From: Xanthomonas cannabis pv. cannabis
Lineage (GTDB): Bacteria > Pseudomonadota > Gammaproteobacteria > Xanthomonadales > Xanthomonadaceae
Length of the DNA stretch: 63,472 nucleotides
Direction of reading: 5' to 3'
NCBI RefSeq assembly: GCF_000802365.1
Contig: NZ_JSZE01000041.1
Span: 1 to 63,472, forward strand
The notes under the pieces were generated by a model. That model searched no databases. It was given only the letters and a program-made list of their open reading frames with translations, and had not been told where the DNA came from. This document shows positions 28,448 to 39,853 of the stretch, piece by piece; positions within the stretch are counted from its first letter, which is position 1; every line of letters starts with the position of its first letter. The position numbers and the translations under genes were made by a program.

Positions 28448-29653
28448 ATGAGCAAGCAGATTCAAGACGCCTACATCGTTGCCGCCACGCGTACGCCGGT
28501 CGGCAAGGCACCCAAGGGCGTGTTCCGCAATACCCGTCCCGACGACATGCTGGCGCACGTGCTGCGCGCAGTGGTCGCGCAGGCGCCGGGCATCGACCTG
28601 TCGCGGATCGACGATGCCATCATCGGTTGCGCCATGCCCGAGGGCGAGCAAGGCATGAACGTGGCGCGCATTGGCGTACTGTTGGCCGGCCTGCCGAATT
28701 CGGTCGCCGGTCAGACCATCAATCGCTTCTGTTCGTCCGGCATCCAGGCCGTGGCGATTGCGGCCGACCAGATCCGCCTGGGCAATGCCGACCTGATGCT
28801 GGCCGGCGGCACCGAATCGATGTCGATGGTGCCGATGATGGGCAACAAGGTCGCCATGTCGCCGAGCGTGTTTGCCGACGACCACGTGGCCATCGCCTAC
28901 GGCATGGGCATCACCGCCGAAAAGGTCGCCGAGGAGTGGAAAGTCTCGCGCGAAGATCAGGATGCGTTCGCATTGGCTTCGCATCAGAAGGCGATTGCCG
29001 CGATTGCTGCCGGCGAATTCCGCGACGAGATCACCCCGTACGAAATCCATTCGCACCAGCCCGACCTGGCGGGCAACGTCATCGCGCTGCGCAAGCGCCT
29101 GGTCGATACCGACGAAGGCCCGCGTCCGGACAGTTCGCTCGAAGGCCTGGCCAAGCTGCGCCCGGTGTTCCGCAACGGCCAGTTCGGCGGCAGCGTGACG
29201 GCTGGCAATTCGTCGCAGATGAGCGATGGTGCCGGCGCGGTGCTGTTGGCGTCCGAACAGGCGATCAAGGATTACGGCCTGACCCCGCTGGCCCGTTTCG
29301 TCAGCTTCTCGGTCGCCGGCGTGCGCCCGGAAGTCATGGGCATCGGCCCGATCGCCGCGATTCCCAAGGCGCTCAAGCAGGCCGGTCTGACCAAGGATCA
29401 GCTCGACTGGATCGAGCTCAACGAAGCCTTCGCCGCGCAGGCGCTGGCAGTGATCCGCGACAGCGAACTGGACCCGTCCAAGGTCAACCCGCTGGGCGGC
29501 GCGATCGCGCTGGGCCATCCGCTGGGCGCCACCGGCGCGATCCGCGCCGCCACCCTGGTGCACGGCCTGCGTCGTCGCCAGCAGAAGTACGGCATGGTCA
29601 CCATGTGCATCGGCACCGGCATGGGCGCAGCGGGCATCATCGAAGCGCTGTAA
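28448..29653 (+). CDS. fadA: Acetyl-CoA C-acyltransferase (thiolase)
   Basis: This 401-residue thiolase performs the last step of beta-oxidation, releasing acetyl-CoA. The three active-site motifs are present: Cys in NRFCSSGIQA (near residue 95), His in LGHPLGATGA and Cys in MCIGTGMGAA near the C-terminus. It ends the psrA operon, with a strong terminator at 29711-29745. Confidence 0.95.
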   Translation: MSKQIQDAYIVAATRTPVGKAPKGVFRNTRPDDMLAHVLRAVVAQAPGIDLSRIDDAIIGCAMPEGEQGMNVARIGVLLAGLPNSVAGQTINRFCSSGIQAVAIAADQIRLGNADLMLAGGTESMSMVPMMGNKVAMSPSVFADDHVAIAYGMGITAEKVAEEWKVSREDQDAFALASHQKAIAAIAAGEFRDEITPYEIHSHQPDLAGNVIALRKRLVDTDEGPRPDSSLEGLAKLRPVFRNGQFGGSVTAGNSSQMSDGAGAVLLASEQAIKDYGLTPLARFVSFSVAGVRPEVMGIGPIAAIPKALKQAGLTKDQLDWIELNEAFAAQALAVIRDSELDPSKVNPLGGAIALGHPLGATGAIRAATLVHGLRRRQQKYGMVTMCIGTGMGAAGIIEAL

Positions 29654-29710
29654 GTCAGGCATCGCGAGATCGGCCGCCATGCCGCTCTCGTCAGACAGGT
29701 CAGATGCTCA

Positions 29711-29745
29711 CCGAAGGCGTGCGAGATCACGCCTTCGGATTTTTT
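29711..29745 (+). terminator. Rho-independent terminator of fadA
   Basis: An 11-base perfect stem, CCGAAGGCGTG (29711-29721) with CACGCCTTCGG (29728-29738), has a six-base loop and is followed by ATTTTTT. It lies 58 bases after the fadA stop. Confidence 0.92.
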
Positions 29746-29811
29746 GAAGAGCACGGCTTACCAAGCACGCAAGACGCGTCTGCCTGTCGCGAAGATGCGG
29801 CAAGCCGCGAC

Positions 29812-30213
29812 CTAGCGTGCAATCAACCACTGCCCGGCACGCGCACCGGCAAACACCAACGCCAGCCCAGCCACCAGGGTCACCGCCAGATACACGCCGA
29901 TCAGCGTCGAGCGGTCGCTGCGCGCGAACATCAGGCACTCCATCATCAGCGACGAAAAGGTGGTCAGCCCGCCAATCACGCCGACAATCAACAAGGCGCG
30001 TAACGGCCAGCTCGAAGGACCACGCGCCTCCAGCCACACCATCAGCACGCCGGCGACGAACGAACCCACCAGGTTGACGGTCAATGTTCCCCACGGGAAC
30101 CCGCTGCCAAAGCGCTGCAGCAACGATGCACCGATCGCAAACCGCAGTCCCGACCCCAGCGCTCCGCCGGTCATTGCCAGCAACAGTTGCTGCCACCACA
30201 CCGGCGCGCTCAT
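29812..30213 (-). CDS. crcB: Fluoride channel CrcB
   Basis: This 133-residue four-helix membrane protein exports fluoride as a dual-topology dimer. Family segments are [30 protein letters not shown] and GGLTTFSS. The ATG at 30213 gives the normal length; the frame continues upstream to 30282 without family similarity. A fluoride riboswitch lies about 120 bases upstream on the same strand, which supports the function strongly. Confidence 0.95.
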   Translation of the reverse strand: MSAPVWWQQLLLAMTGGALGSGLRFAIGASLLQRFGSGFPWGTLTVNLVGSFVAGVLMVWLEARGPSSWPLRALLIVGVIGGLTTFSSLMMECLMFARSDRSTLIGVYLAVTLVAGLALVFAGARAGQWLIAR

Positions 30214-30331
30214 GCGGTAACCCCGCAGTCGGCGGCCGGCAGTGTCTTTGAAGAACCAGCATGCAAAAACGGCATCATCCATCCTCGGTCAAGAAGCGAT
30301 GCCGGGCACGGACCTGCCGCCCCGGCGGGGT

Positions 30332-30390
30332 GGGCAGGCATCATCAGCGCGCAGAACGCGTGCGGTTCAAGGAGGAATGCCATCTCCTGC
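30332..30390 (-). ncRNA. Fluoride riboswitch (crcB motif)
   Basis: Read on the minus strand, the sequence has the conserved crcB-motif pieces in order: GGAGATGGCATTCCTCC, then AACCGC with a short hairpin, then GCTGATGATGCCTGCC. These match the fluoride aptamer as known from Pseudomonas syringae. It starts directly after the rarA stop codon (30398) and precedes crcB. Just downstream, CCTGCC pairs with GGCAGG in a strong hairpin that may be the expression platform, although there is no T-tract. Confidence 0.88.
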
Positions 30391-30397
30391 GGCCCGA

Positions 30398-31771
30398 TTA
30401 TGCCGTGGAATTGCCGGCCTTGTCAGCCCGCGCCTGGGCGCGCGCGGCGCGTAATCGATCAAGCTTTTCCTTGAGCTTGATCTCCAGCCCGCGCGGTACC
30501 GGGTTGTAATAGACCCGCTCTCCCATCGCATCCGGAAAGCCGGTCTGATCCAGCGCGATACCGCCTTCGGCATCGTGGTCGTACTGGTAATCCTGGCCGT
30601 AACCGAGCGTCTTCATCAGTTTGGTCGGCGCATTGCGCAGATGCAGCGGCACCTCCTGCGTGCCGGTGGCGCGCACTTCGGCCTTGGCCTGATTGAAGGC
30701 GGCGTAGCCGGCGTTGGATTTGGCGGTGCTGGCCAAATACAGCACCAGCTGCGCGAAGGCCAGTTCGCCTTCCGGGCTACCCAGGCGCTCGTAAATATCC
30801 CATGCCTCCAGCGCCATGCTCTGCGCGCGCGGATCGGCCAGGCCGATGTCCTCGATCGCCATGCGGGTCAGCCGGCGCGCCAGATAGGCCGGGTCACAGC
30901 CGCCGTCGAGCATGCGGGTGAGCCAGTACAGCGCGGCATCCGGGTTGGAACTGCGCACGGACTTGTGCAGTGCCGAGATCTGGTCGTAGAACTGTTCGCC
31001 GTTCTTGTCGAAGCGACGGGTGCGGTCGGCCAGCACCTGCAGCAACGTCTGCGGCGTGATCTCGCCGCCCTCGCCGGTCGCCAGCTCGGCGGCGATTTCC
31101 AGCAGGGTCAAGGCGCGCCGCACATCGCCATCGGCGGCGCCGGCGATTTCCAGCAGCGATGCATCGCTGACCTGGATCGTCTCCTGGCCCAACCCGCGCT
31201 CCGGATCGTGCAAGGCCCGCTGCAGCGCTTCGACGATGTCCTGCGGCGACACCGCTTCCAACACGTGCACGCGGCAACGCGACAGCAATGCCGAGTTCAA
31301 TTCGAACGAGGGGTTCTCGGTGGTCGCGCCGACGAACAGAATCGTACCGCGCTCGATGTGCGGCAGGAACGCGTCCTGCTGCGCCTTGTTGAAGCGATGC
31401 ACCTCATCGACGAACAGCACCGTGCGCCGACCACCGGCAAAGCGCTGCGCGGCTTCGGCAAGCACCTGCCGCACCTCCGGCAACCCCGACAACACCGCAG
31501 AAATCGCCTTGAATTCGGCATCTGCGTAATGCGCCAGCAGCAGCGCCAGCGTGGTCTTGCCGCAGCCCGGCGGGCCCCACAGGATCATCGAATGCACGCG
31601 GCCGGATTCCACCGCGCGGCGCAGCGCGCTGTCGGCTGTCAGCAGACGCTTTTGACCGACCATTTCATCCAGCGTGCGCGGACGCATGCGCTCGGCCAGC
31701 GGACGCAGGTGATCGGCGTCCACGCTGAGCAGATCGGCGGTACCTTCAATGGGGGATCTGGTTCGTGCCAC
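30398..31771 (-). CDS. rarA: Replication-associated recombination protein RarA (MgsA)
   Basis: This is a 457-residue AAA+ ATPase related to clamp loaders, with Walker A GPPGCGKT, Walker B LFVDEVHRF, sensor region VGATTENPSFE and the C-terminal RarA tetramerisation domain (NAPTKLMKTLGYGQDYQYDHD). It acts at stalled replication forks. It lies downstream of lolA on the same strand and directly upstream of the fluoride riboswitch and crcB. Confidence 0.95.
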   Translation of the reverse strand: MARTRSPIEGTADLLSVDADHLRPLAERMRPRTLDEMVGQKRLLTADSALRRAVESGRVHSMILWGPPGCGKTTLALLLAHYADAEFKAISAVLSGLPEVRQVLAEAAQRFAGGRRTVLFVDEVHRFNKAQQDAFLPHIERGTILFVGATTENPSFELNSALLSRCRVHVLEAVSPQDIVEALQRALHDPERGLGQETIQVSDASLLEIAGAADGDVRRALTLLEIAAELATGEGGEITPQTLLQVLADRTRRFDKNGEQFYDQISALHKSVRSSNPDAALYWLTRMLDGGCDPAYLARRLTRMAIEDIGLADPRAQSMALEAWDIYERLGSPEGELAFAQLVLYLASTAKSNAGYAAFNQAKAEVRATGTQEVPLHLRNAPTKLMKTLGYGQDYQYDHDAEGGIALDQTGFPDAMGERVYYNPVPRGLEIKLKEKLDRLRAARAQARADKAGNSTA

Positions 31772-31931
31772 GCCCCATTCTATCGCGCCATCGCGTTAGG
31801 GCATTGCGGTGACGGTGCGCGTTGGCGGCATGCACCGTGCCGGCCACGCATGGGTCTTGAATGCGAACGACGATGTGGCGGCAGACGCCTTCCCAAAGAA
31901 AGACATCTGCACGTGCAGTGCAAGCGCCCCG

Positions 31932-32561
31932 TTACTGCGCGTCGCCTACCACATCCACACCCTTGGCCGGGGTGTAGCGGAAGGTGTCGGCGGCAAATGC
32001 AGGGTTGCGTTTCCACCCGCTGAAGCTGATCGCGGTGCGCTGGCCGACCGCATCGACGACTTCCATCCTGGCCAGGCCGTCCTTGCCGAACCCGAGCGAG
32101 GCCATCTGGAAGCTGGCTTCGGTGTCGACCTTGGGCGTCAGCGACAACCACTGCAGCCCGTCGCGCGGTGCGGCTTCTTCGCTGACGTCGTACTGCTTGT
32201 CCAGGCGCGCCGGGTCGATCAGGGCCACCAGCGGGCTGTTCTGCTCTTCGCTGCCCTGCGCACGCACCGTCACCTGCTCCAGGTCGGGGTCAAATACCCA
32301 CACCTTCCTGCCGTCGGCCACGATCAATTGCTTGTAGGGCTTGGCGTATTCCCAACGGAACAGGCGCGGTGCCGATAAGGCCACCCGCCCGCTCGAGCGT
32401 TCCTTGACCCGGCCATTGCCATCGGTGACCTGCTGGTTAAACTGCCCGTCCAAGCCTTTCAGGCCGTGCGTGAACGTATCCAGCTCCTGGCGCGCACCGG
32501 CAAACGCGGTACCGGCGAACAGGGCGGTGGCGAGGACGGCATAACGGAGCTGGCGATGCAT
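31932..32561 (-). CDS. lolA: Periplasmic lipoprotein chaperone LolA
   Basis: LolA carries lipoproteins from the LolCDE complex to the outer membrane. The 209-residue protein has a cleavable signal peptide (cleavage after GTAFA, about residue 22) and LolA-family segments (LFRWEYAKPYKQLIVADG, KVWVFDPDLEQVTV, FSGWKRNPAFA). The ATG at 32561 has AGGAAG upstream. The order ftsK-DUF3857 gene-lolA-rarA-crcB keeps the common ftsK-lolA-rarA neighbourhood. Confidence 0.95.
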   Translation of the reverse strand: MHRQLRYAVLATALFAGTAFAGARQELDTFTHGLKGLDGQFNQQVTDGNGRVKERSSGRVALSAPRLFRWEYAKPYKQLIVADGRKVWVFDPDLEQVTVRAQGSEEQNSPLVALIDPARLDKQYDVSEEAAPRDGLQWLSLTPKVDTEASFQMASLGFGKDGLARMEVVDAVGQRTAISFSGWKRNPAFAADTFRYTPAKGVDVVGDAQ

Positions 32562-32659
32562 CGCGGTCTTCCTGAAGGAGTGCGTCAATTCTGAAGCTTC
32601 GTAGATGAATGGGCGAGCGCTATCGCATCGACCTGTTCATGCGGCGCACTCGCCCGCCG

Positions 32660-34576
32660 TCATGGCGCGGTCTGCACCTTGGCGAGATCGCCATACACGA
32701 TCTGCCCGCGAAAACCGCGTCGCACCTGCTGGTAGAGCTCGCGAAACGCGCGATAGTCCTGCGGCTGGCACAGCGCCTGCGGCCCACGCACGGCAGCACG
32801 CTGCAGGCGATGCACCGCCGTGACGGTCTGCCCCTGCCGCGTCCAGTCCACCGCGTACTCGCCCGCGGCATTGCGAAACCTGCTGCTGCGCGGAATGGCG
32901 ATGATCGGCACCGTCTCCGGGAAGGTCACCACGTAGGTTTCCTCGCGCACGCTGTCATTGCAGTAGAACGGGGTCAGATTGTCTTCGGCCGAGGTGGTGG
33001 TGTAGATGCCGCGCGTGGATTCGGCCCCCGGCATGTCGGGCAAGGTCATGCCGCCGACCACCGAGAAATCCACCGCGTCGTCGGCCTGGAAGCGATAGCG
33101 ATAGTTGAACGGCGCGTCCAGATCCAGCGGGTCGCCCTGGATCAACAGATCGCCGGTGCCGTCGAAGCCGGACTGGGCAATGATCGACTCTTCGATGCGG
33201 TTGCGGTTTTGCGCATTGAGCTGCACGAACATCGCGCGCAGGCCCACCTCGCCGGTTTGCCCGCTATCCAGTGTGGTCAGGCCCTGCAGGCCGCCCTGCG
33301 GCGTGAACCGGTACTCGGTGCGCGCGACATAGCGATTGACCTTGCGGTCGTTCGGCGGCGTGTGCGTGACCTTGCCGTCGCGCGTGTGCACTACCGGCGC
33401 ACCGAGATCGCCGGCCGGCAACTGCCCGAAGCGTGCGTACGGGTTGGTTGAATCGACATACAGATCGAACGCCGGGATGTAGGTGATGGCGTGATTGAAG
33501 CGCCCCAGCACCGGGATCGGCGGCAGCGTCGGCCCGCCCTCGGCGCCGATCAGCACCGGCGTGCTGGCGATGCCCTTGGCGGCCAGCAGCGCTTCGAGGA
33601 TGACGGTGTGGTCCTTGCAGTCGCCGTAATGGTTGGCCAGAATGCTGTCGGCGCTATTGGGTTCCAGCCCGCCGTTGCCCAGATACACCGCGACATAGCG
33701 GATGTTGCGCGCCACCCAGGCGTACAGTGCCGCCGCCTGCGCGCGCGGGTCGTCGATGCCTTGGGTGACCTGGTCGGCCACTGCCTGGATCGCCGGCGTG
33801 ACCGCCGCCGCGCGCCCACCCTTGACGTGATAGGCCAGGCCCATCTGCGACCAGCTGTCGAAGGTGCTGGCCATCAAGGTGGGGCTGAACTCCCAGGTCG
33901 CCGCGCTCCAGTTCTGGTTCTTCATCGGCACGGCGCGTTGATACCGCCACTCCCAACGTGCCTGATCGCCGCGGACCACCGGCTTGCTGCCGCCCTGCAG
34001 GCCGCGCACGGACAAATGCATCGGCAGCGCCTTGGGCGCCACCAGGGTAACCACCGCATCGTCGTACTGCGCAAACACGCTGAAGGTCTCCCACAGGCTG
34101 AAATAGCCGGGGAAATACGGGGTGTTCTGCGCCCGACGCACGCGGTAGACGATGCGCGCGCCCGGCGCCAGATTCGGGAACACCACTACCTTGACCTTGC
34201 GATCGGCGTACATCGCCGCCGAGGCGCTGGAGTAGCTCTCCTGGGTATAGATCTTGTCGGTCGCCACATCCTGGCGCAGGCCTTCGGCGGTAACGGTATA
34301 GGCCGCCAGTACCTCGAGGGTTTCCATCTTCTCGCTATAGCTCAGCCGCACCTGGCTGAACTGCTCCACCGCCGACTTGGTCTTCAGCAGGATCTCGTAC
34401 TCGTCGGTCTCCACGCTGCTGGCGTCGGCGCGCACTTCGTAGTCGGCGCGATAGCGCACGAAACTGTAGTTGGTATCGGCCTGCGTGCGCGGTGCAGGCG
34501 CGGCCGGCTGTTGCGCCTGGGCAAGCAGCGGAGCGGAGACGATCAGCACAAACAACAACAACGGACGACGCAGCAT
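32660..34576 (-). CDS. DUF3857/transglutaminase-like exported protein
   Basis: This 638-residue protein has a signal peptide (APLLAQAQQ, about residue 20), an N-terminal DUF3857 domain and a central transglutaminase-like domain. Its triad is visible: Cys in HYGDCKDHTV, His in FNHAITYI and Asp in DLYVDSTN. A C-terminal DUF3858-like beta region follows. The protein is probably periplasmic; whether it is a peptidase, an amidase or inactive is unknown. It is inserted between ftsK and lolA on the same strand. Confidence 0.85.
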   Translation of the reverse strand: MLRRPLLLFVLIVSAPLLAQAQQPAAPAPRTQADTNYSFVRYRADYEVRADASSVETDEYEILLKTKSAVEQFSQVRLSYSEKMETLEVLAAYTVTAEGLRQDVATDKIYTQESYSSASAAMYADRKVKVVVFPNLAPGARIVYRVRRAQNTPYFPGYFSLWETFSVFAQYDDAVVTLVAPKALPMHLSVRGLQGGSKPVVRGDQARWEWRYQRAVPMKNQNWSAATWEFSPTLMASTFDSWSQMGLAYHVKGGRAAAVTPAIQAVADQVTQGIDDPRAQAAALYAWVARNIRYVAVYLGNGGLEPNSADSILANHYGDCKDHTVILEALLAAKGIASTPVLIGAEGGPTLPPIPVLGRFNHAITYIPAFDLYVDSTNPYARFGQLPAGDLGAPVVHTRDGKVTHTPPNDRKVNRYVARTEYRFTPQGGLQGLTTLDSGQTGEVGLRAMFVQLNAQNRNRIEESIIAQSGFDGTGDLLIQGDPLDLDAPFNYRYRFQADDAVDFSVVGGMTLPDMPGAESTRGIYTTTSAEDNLTPFYCNDSVREETYVVTFPETVPIIAIPRSSRFRNAAGEYAVDWTRQGQTVTAVHRLQRAAVRGPQALCQPQDYRAFRELYQQVRRGFRGQIVYGDLAKVQTAP

Positions 34577-34834
34577 GGGTCTCGATCGCGGCGGGCCGGA
34601 GCGGCCCTTCGTCAGACAGGGTAGCCGGTGTGCCGCGCGATGACAGGCACCGACTTCCAACATTGCCGTATTGCCGCGTCCGGTTGCGCTCGCCACTGCG
34701 CTGCACGCGGTGGGCCGCGGCGGCCTGGGCAGGCCGCCTCAGTGAGCTGCCAACGCCAAACCAGAATGACCCAAGGCGCAGGCGTCAGGCGTGGCGGCGG
34801 GCCGCAATCTGCACGTCCCGTATCGCCGCCGCAC

Positions 34835-37192
34835 TCACTTGGGCGGCGGCGGTGCCAGCACCGTGCGGTCGCCGTTGTGTTCGGGCGGGCTGACCACGCC
34901 AGCGGCTTCCATTGCCTCGATCAGCCGCGCAGCGCGGTTGTAGCCGATCTTCAGGCGACGCTGCACGCCGGAAATCGAGGCGCGTCGGGTTTCGGTGACG
35001 ATGCGCAAGGCTTCGTCGTACAACGGGTCGGACTCGTCGCCGCCACCGCCACTGCTTTCCGGCAGGCCGGTGGCACCGACCACCGTGCCATCGCCCATGG
35101 TCTGCACTTCGTCCAGTACGCCGTCCACATACGACACCGGCCCGCTGGCCTTGAGGTGCTCGACCACGCGATGCACTTCTTCGTCGCTGACGAAGGCGCC
35201 GTGCACGCGGTCCGGCAGCGCGGTGCCCGGCGGCAGGTACAGCATGTCGCCATTGCCCAGCAGCGCCTCGGCGCCGGACTGGTCCAGGATGGTGCGCGAG
35301 TCGATCTTGGAGCTGACCTGGAATGCCACGCGGGTCGGGATATTGGCCTTGATCAACCCGGTGATCACGTCCACCGACGGCCGCTGCGTGGCCAGGATCA
35401 AGTGGATACCGGCCGCACGTGCCTTCTGTGCCAGACGCGCGATGAGCTCTTCGACCTTTTTACCGACGATCATCATCATGTCGGCGAATTCGTCGATGAA
35501 GATGACGATGAACGGCAGCGTTTCCAGTGGCCGCGGCGCTTCGCCCAGTTCCGGATTCGGCTTGAAGAGGGGGTCCATCAGCGGCTGGCCGGCATCCTCG
35601 GCGTCCTTGACCTTCTTGTTGAAGCCGGCCAGGTTGCGCACGCCCACGGCGCTCATCAGCTTGTAGCGCCGCTCCATTTCGGCCACGCACCAGCGCAGGC
35701 CGTTGGCGGCTTCCTTCATGTCGGTGACCACCGGCGCCAGCAGATGCGGGATGCCCTGGTAGACGCTCAGTTCAAGCATCTTCGGGTCGATCATCAGCAT
35801 GCGCAGTTCCTTGTGCGAGGCCTTGAACAACAGGCTCAGCACCATCGCATTGACCGCCACCGACTTACCCGAGCCGGTGGTACCGGCCACCAGCAAGTGC
35901 GGCATGCGCGCCAGATCGGCCACGGTCGGGCGTCCGGCGATGTCCTTGCCCAGCGCAAGCGTCAGTGGGCTGGCCGACTTGTCGTATTCCTTGGAGCGCA
36001 GAAGCTCCGACAGGAAGATCATCTCGCGGGTGACATTGGGAATTTCCAGGCCGATCACCGACTTGCCCGGAATCACGTCCACCACACGCACCGACTTCAC
36101 CGACAGCCCGCGCGCGATGTCCTTGTCCAGCGAACTGATCTGGCTGACCTTGATGCCTGGCGCCGGCTCGATTTCGAAGCGGGTGATCACCGGGCCCGGA
36201 TAGGCCCCGACCACCTGCGCCTCGATGCGGAAGTCCTTGAGCTTGAACTCGATCTGCCGCGACAGCGTTTCCAGCGTTTCTTCCGAATAGCCCTTGGCCT
36301 GCGGCTTGGGGTCGTCCAGCAGCGCCAGCGGCGGCAGGTCCGAGCCGTCGGTACTGACGCCCTGGAACATCGGAAGCTGGGTGTCGCGCTTGGCGCGTTC
36401 GCTTTTTTCCACCACCGGTGCCGGCGGCGGCTCGATCTTCACCGGCTCGCGTTTGGCCTGCTTGACCGCATCGACCTTGCGCACTTCCTCGCGCTCCTCG
36501 CGCATCACCCGGGTCTGCTGCCACTCGCTGGCCTGGTGGGTCTTGCGCTGCATCAGCGGCCCCAGCGCCAGCACCCACCTGCCGATGCGCTCCATCACCG
36601 CAAACCACGACAGGCCGGTGGCCAGGGTGATCGACACCAGCAGCAGCACCAACACGAACAGGTTCGCGCCCAGCGCGCCGAAACCGGCGCTCAGCGAGTT
36701 GCTCACCAATCGCCCAAGGATGCCGCCCGCCCCCGCGACGTCGCCATTGAACAGGCGCAGGTGCAGAAAGCCGGTCGAGGAGATCAGGAAGCCGACCATG
36801 CCGACCAGGCGCAACGCTGGCCCCAGGTCGGCCTCGGCCTGCCCTTCCTTGTCCATGCCGAACAAGGCGATCCAGGCCACCGCGCCCAGCACCACCGGCA
36901 GCAGGAAGGCCACGTAACCGAACAGCTGCAGCAACACGTCGGCAATCCAGGCACCGACCCGGCCGCCCATATTGTGCACCGGCGCGACCACGCTGCCGGT
37001 CTGCGACCAGCCCGGGTCGGCGGCCGAATAGGTGAACAGGCTGGCCAGCAGATACAGCAGCAATGGCGCTACCGCAATCAAGGCCAGATCGCGCCAGAGC
37101 TTTTGCCGACGCGGATTGTCGGCCACCGCCGGCTTGCGCGACGACGACTTGCCCTCTGCGGGCTTGCTGCGTTCGGGAACCTGCTTTGCCAC
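34835..37192 (-). CDS. ftsK: DNA translocase FtsK
   Basis: This 785-residue protein has several N-terminal membrane helices (residues 30-195), a charged linker, an alpha/beta ATPase motor with Walker A GTTGSGKS and Walker [12 protein letters not shown], and a C-terminal gamma winged-helix domain ([20 protein letters not shown]) that reads KOPS sites. It moves chromosome ends and activates XerCD at the septum. The linker is much shorter than in E. coli (1,329 residues total). The start is GTG at 37192. A clear promoter lies at 37230-37258. Confidence 0.96.
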   Translation of the reverse strand: MAKQVPERSKPAEGKSSSRKPAVADNPRRQKLWRDLALIAVAPLLLYLLASLFTYSAADPGWSQTGSVVAPVHNMGGRVGAWIADVLLQLFGYVAFLLPVVLGAVAWIALFGMDKEGQAEADLGPALRLVGMVGFLISSTGFLHLRLFNGDVAGAGGILGRLVSNSLSAGFGALGANLFVLVLLLVSITLATGLSWFAVMERIGRWVLALGPLMQRKTHQASEWQQTRVMREEREEVRKVDAVKQAKREPVKIEPPPAPVVEKSERAKRDTQLPMFQGVSTDGSDLPPLALLDDPKPQAKGYSEETLETLSRQIEFKLKDFRIEAQVVGAYPGPVITRFEIEPAPGIKVSQISSLDKDIARGLSVKSVRVVDVIPGKSVIGLEIPNVTREMIFLSELLRSKEYDKSASPLTLALGKDIAGRPTVADLARMPHLLVAGTTGSGKSVAVNAMVLSLLFKASHKELRMLMIDPKMLELSVYQGIPHLLAPVVTDMKEAANGLRWCVAEMERRYKLMSAVGVRNLAGFNKKVKDAEDAGQPLMDPLFKPNPELGEAPRPLETLPFIVIFIDEFADMMMIVGKKVEELIARLAQKARAAGIHLILATQRPSVDVITGLIKANIPTRVAFQVSSKIDSRTILDQSGAEALLGNGDMLYLPPGTALPDRVHGAFVSDEEVHRVVEHLKASGPVSYVDGVLDEVQTMGDGTVVGATGLPESSGGGGDESDPLYDEALRIVTETRRASISGVQRRLKIGYNRAARLIEAMEAAGVVSPPEHNGDRTVLAPPPPK

Positions 37193-37229
37193 CTGTAGCC
37201 AGACCTTAGAAAAATGCTGTTAGTGGTTG

Positions 37230-37258
37230 ATAATAAACGACCGAGGCCACGCTGACAG
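37230..37258 (-). promoter_or_regulatory. Probable ftsK promoter
   Basis: On the minus strand CTGTCA (37253-37258) and TATTAT (37230-37235) are 17 bases apart, a good sigma-70 pair. It lies 38 bases upstream of the GTG start. Confidence 0.6.
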
Positions 37259-37301
37259 CTGTTGTATGACCACCGGTTGCCTCGCCGCGTGCGGGTCAAC
37301 G

Positions 37302-37324
37302 AAAAACGCCGCACGAGGCGGCGT
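37302..37324 (-). terminator. Terminator-like hairpin upstream of the ftsK promoter
   Basis: ACGCCGC (37306-37312) pairs with GCGGCGT (37318-37324), and five Ts follow on the minus strand. It points towards ftsK but lies upstream of its promoter, with only the divergent trxB beyond. It may stop antisense transcripts entering ftsK. Confidence 0.5.
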
Positions 37325-37437
37325 CGGACATGCACGGCGGGCGGACCATGCCATCTGCGGCTCAAGCAGTTCCATCGCGCCGCCTTGATTCACCGGGTGG
37401 GGACCGCCACTCTATGCCGCCACGGGGGCGCGATTGA

Positions 37438-38445
<1,008 letters not shown>

Positions 38446-38502
38446 GGTGCCCGCTGACCGCCGGCCGCGCCGTGCGGCCAGCGCCAACGGCAGGCCGCGC
38501 AC

Positions 38503-39621
38503 ATGCGCGTGACCGCCCGCTGGTTGCGTCGACTGGATGAGCTGCCGGCCGGTGCCTGGGACGCGCTGCACGATGGGACGCACCCCTTCATCAGCCACGC
38601 GTTCCTGCAGGGTCTCGAGCGCGAAGGGTGCCTGCGCCCGGACTGGGGCTGGAATCCGCTGCACCTGACGCTGTGGGAAGGCGACACCCTGGTTGCGGCG
38701 GCACCGGGGTATCTGAAGAACAACTCGCACGGCGAGTTTGTGTTCGACCACGCCTGGGCGCATGCGTATGCGCGCTATGGGCAGGAGTACTTCCCCAAGT
38801 GGTTGTGCGGGGTGCCCTACTCGCCGGTGACCGGCCCGCGCCTGTTGGGCGCAGCCCGGTGGCGCGGACAGTTGCTTGCTGCGATGCAGGCATTGGTCGA
38901 GCGCAGCGGGCTGTCCTCGGCGCATGTGAATTTCCATCCGGCCGACGAGGATTCCGCATTCGCTGACGACTGGCTGGAACGCAACGATCTGCAGTACCAC
39001 TGGCACAACGCCAGCGGCTGGAGCGACTTCGAGTCGTTCCTGGCAGCAATGGATCACAAGCGACGCAAGAACATCCGCCAGGAGCGCGCCAAGGTGCAGC
39101 GCGCCGACGTACAGCTACGCGCCGTGCATGGCGACGAAGCCAGCGACGCCGATCTGGACGCGATGTACGGCTTCTATCTCAAGACCTTCAACGAATACGG
39201 CAACTCGCCGGCGTTGACGCCGCAATTCCTGCGCCATCTTGCGCAGTATCTGCCGCGCCAGCTGGTGATGTTCCTGGCCGACCTGGATGGGCAGCCCATT
39301 GCCGGCGCGCTGTGCCTGCGCGGACGCGACACCCTGTACGGGCGTTACTGGGGCGGCGAGGCGCTGCCCGGCTTGCATTTTGAAACCTGCTACTACCAGG
39401 GCATCGAATACTGCCTGCGCGAAGGCCTGAGCCGCTTCGAGCCGGGCGCGCAGGGCGAGCACAAGATTGCGCGCGGATTCCTGCCGACCCTGGTGCGCAG
39501 CCGGCACTGGATTGCCGACGCCGGTTTCCGCGAGCCGCTGGCGCAGTGGTGCGCCGATGAGCGCCAGGCTGTCGCCCGGCACGCGCTTGAGCTGGCCGAG
39601 CACAGTCCGTTTCGCGACTGA
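38503..39621 (+). CDS. DUF482 family GNAT/FemAB-like acyltransferase
   Basis: This 372-residue protein has the GNAT-fold duplicated architecture of the DUF482 ('peptidogalycan biosynthesis') family. Typical segments are FISHAFLQGLE at the front, HKRRKNIRQERAKVQ in the middle and RYWGGEALPGLHFETCYYQGIEYC and PGAQGEHKIARGFLP near the end. Substrate and reaction are unknown; relatives of FemAB transfer amino acids from aminoacyl-tRNA, which would suit the aat gene downstream, but this is inference. It starts 57 bases after trxB. Confidence 0.82.
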   Translation: MRVTARWLRRLDELPAGAWDALHDGTHPFISHAFLQGLEREGCLRPDWGWNPLHLTLWEGDTLVAAAPGYLKNNSHGEFVFDHAWAHAYARYGQEYFPKWLCGVPYSPVTGPRLLGAARWRGQLLAAMQALVERSGLSSAHVNFHPADEDSAFADDWLERNDLQYHWHNASGWSDFESFLAAMDHKRRKNIRQERAKVQRADVQLRAVHGDEASDADLDAMYGFYLKTFNEYGNSPALTPQFLRHLAQYLPRQLVMFLADLDGQPIAGALCLRGRDTLYGRYWGGEALPGLHFETCYYQGIEYCLREGLSRFEPGAQGEHKIARGFLPTLVRSRHWIADAGFREPLAQWCADERQAVARHALELAEHSPFRD

Positions 39622-39853
39622 CGCGCGGTGATCGCGACATGGATCGCGCCAGCCATTGCCGCGCGAGGACTCGCCCCATGCCACATAAGTGGCCCGCGCA
39701 AGGTGGATGGGGCTCGTCGTCAGCGCATGGCAACCAATGTGGCGCGCAGCCGTCAATTGGCCGGCGTTCGGCCCGTGCTCGCCCGGGCCCTGCTGCTTGT
39801 GGCCGAGTTGCATGGCATACCGCGCGCCACACGCCACGCTCTAAACTGCCGCG

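Noticed and set aside
34628..37198. Long plus-strand frame opposite ftsK
   Set aside because: It is a shadow of ftsK, rich in His, Gln and Arg with no family motifs, while the minus strand has intact Walker motifs.
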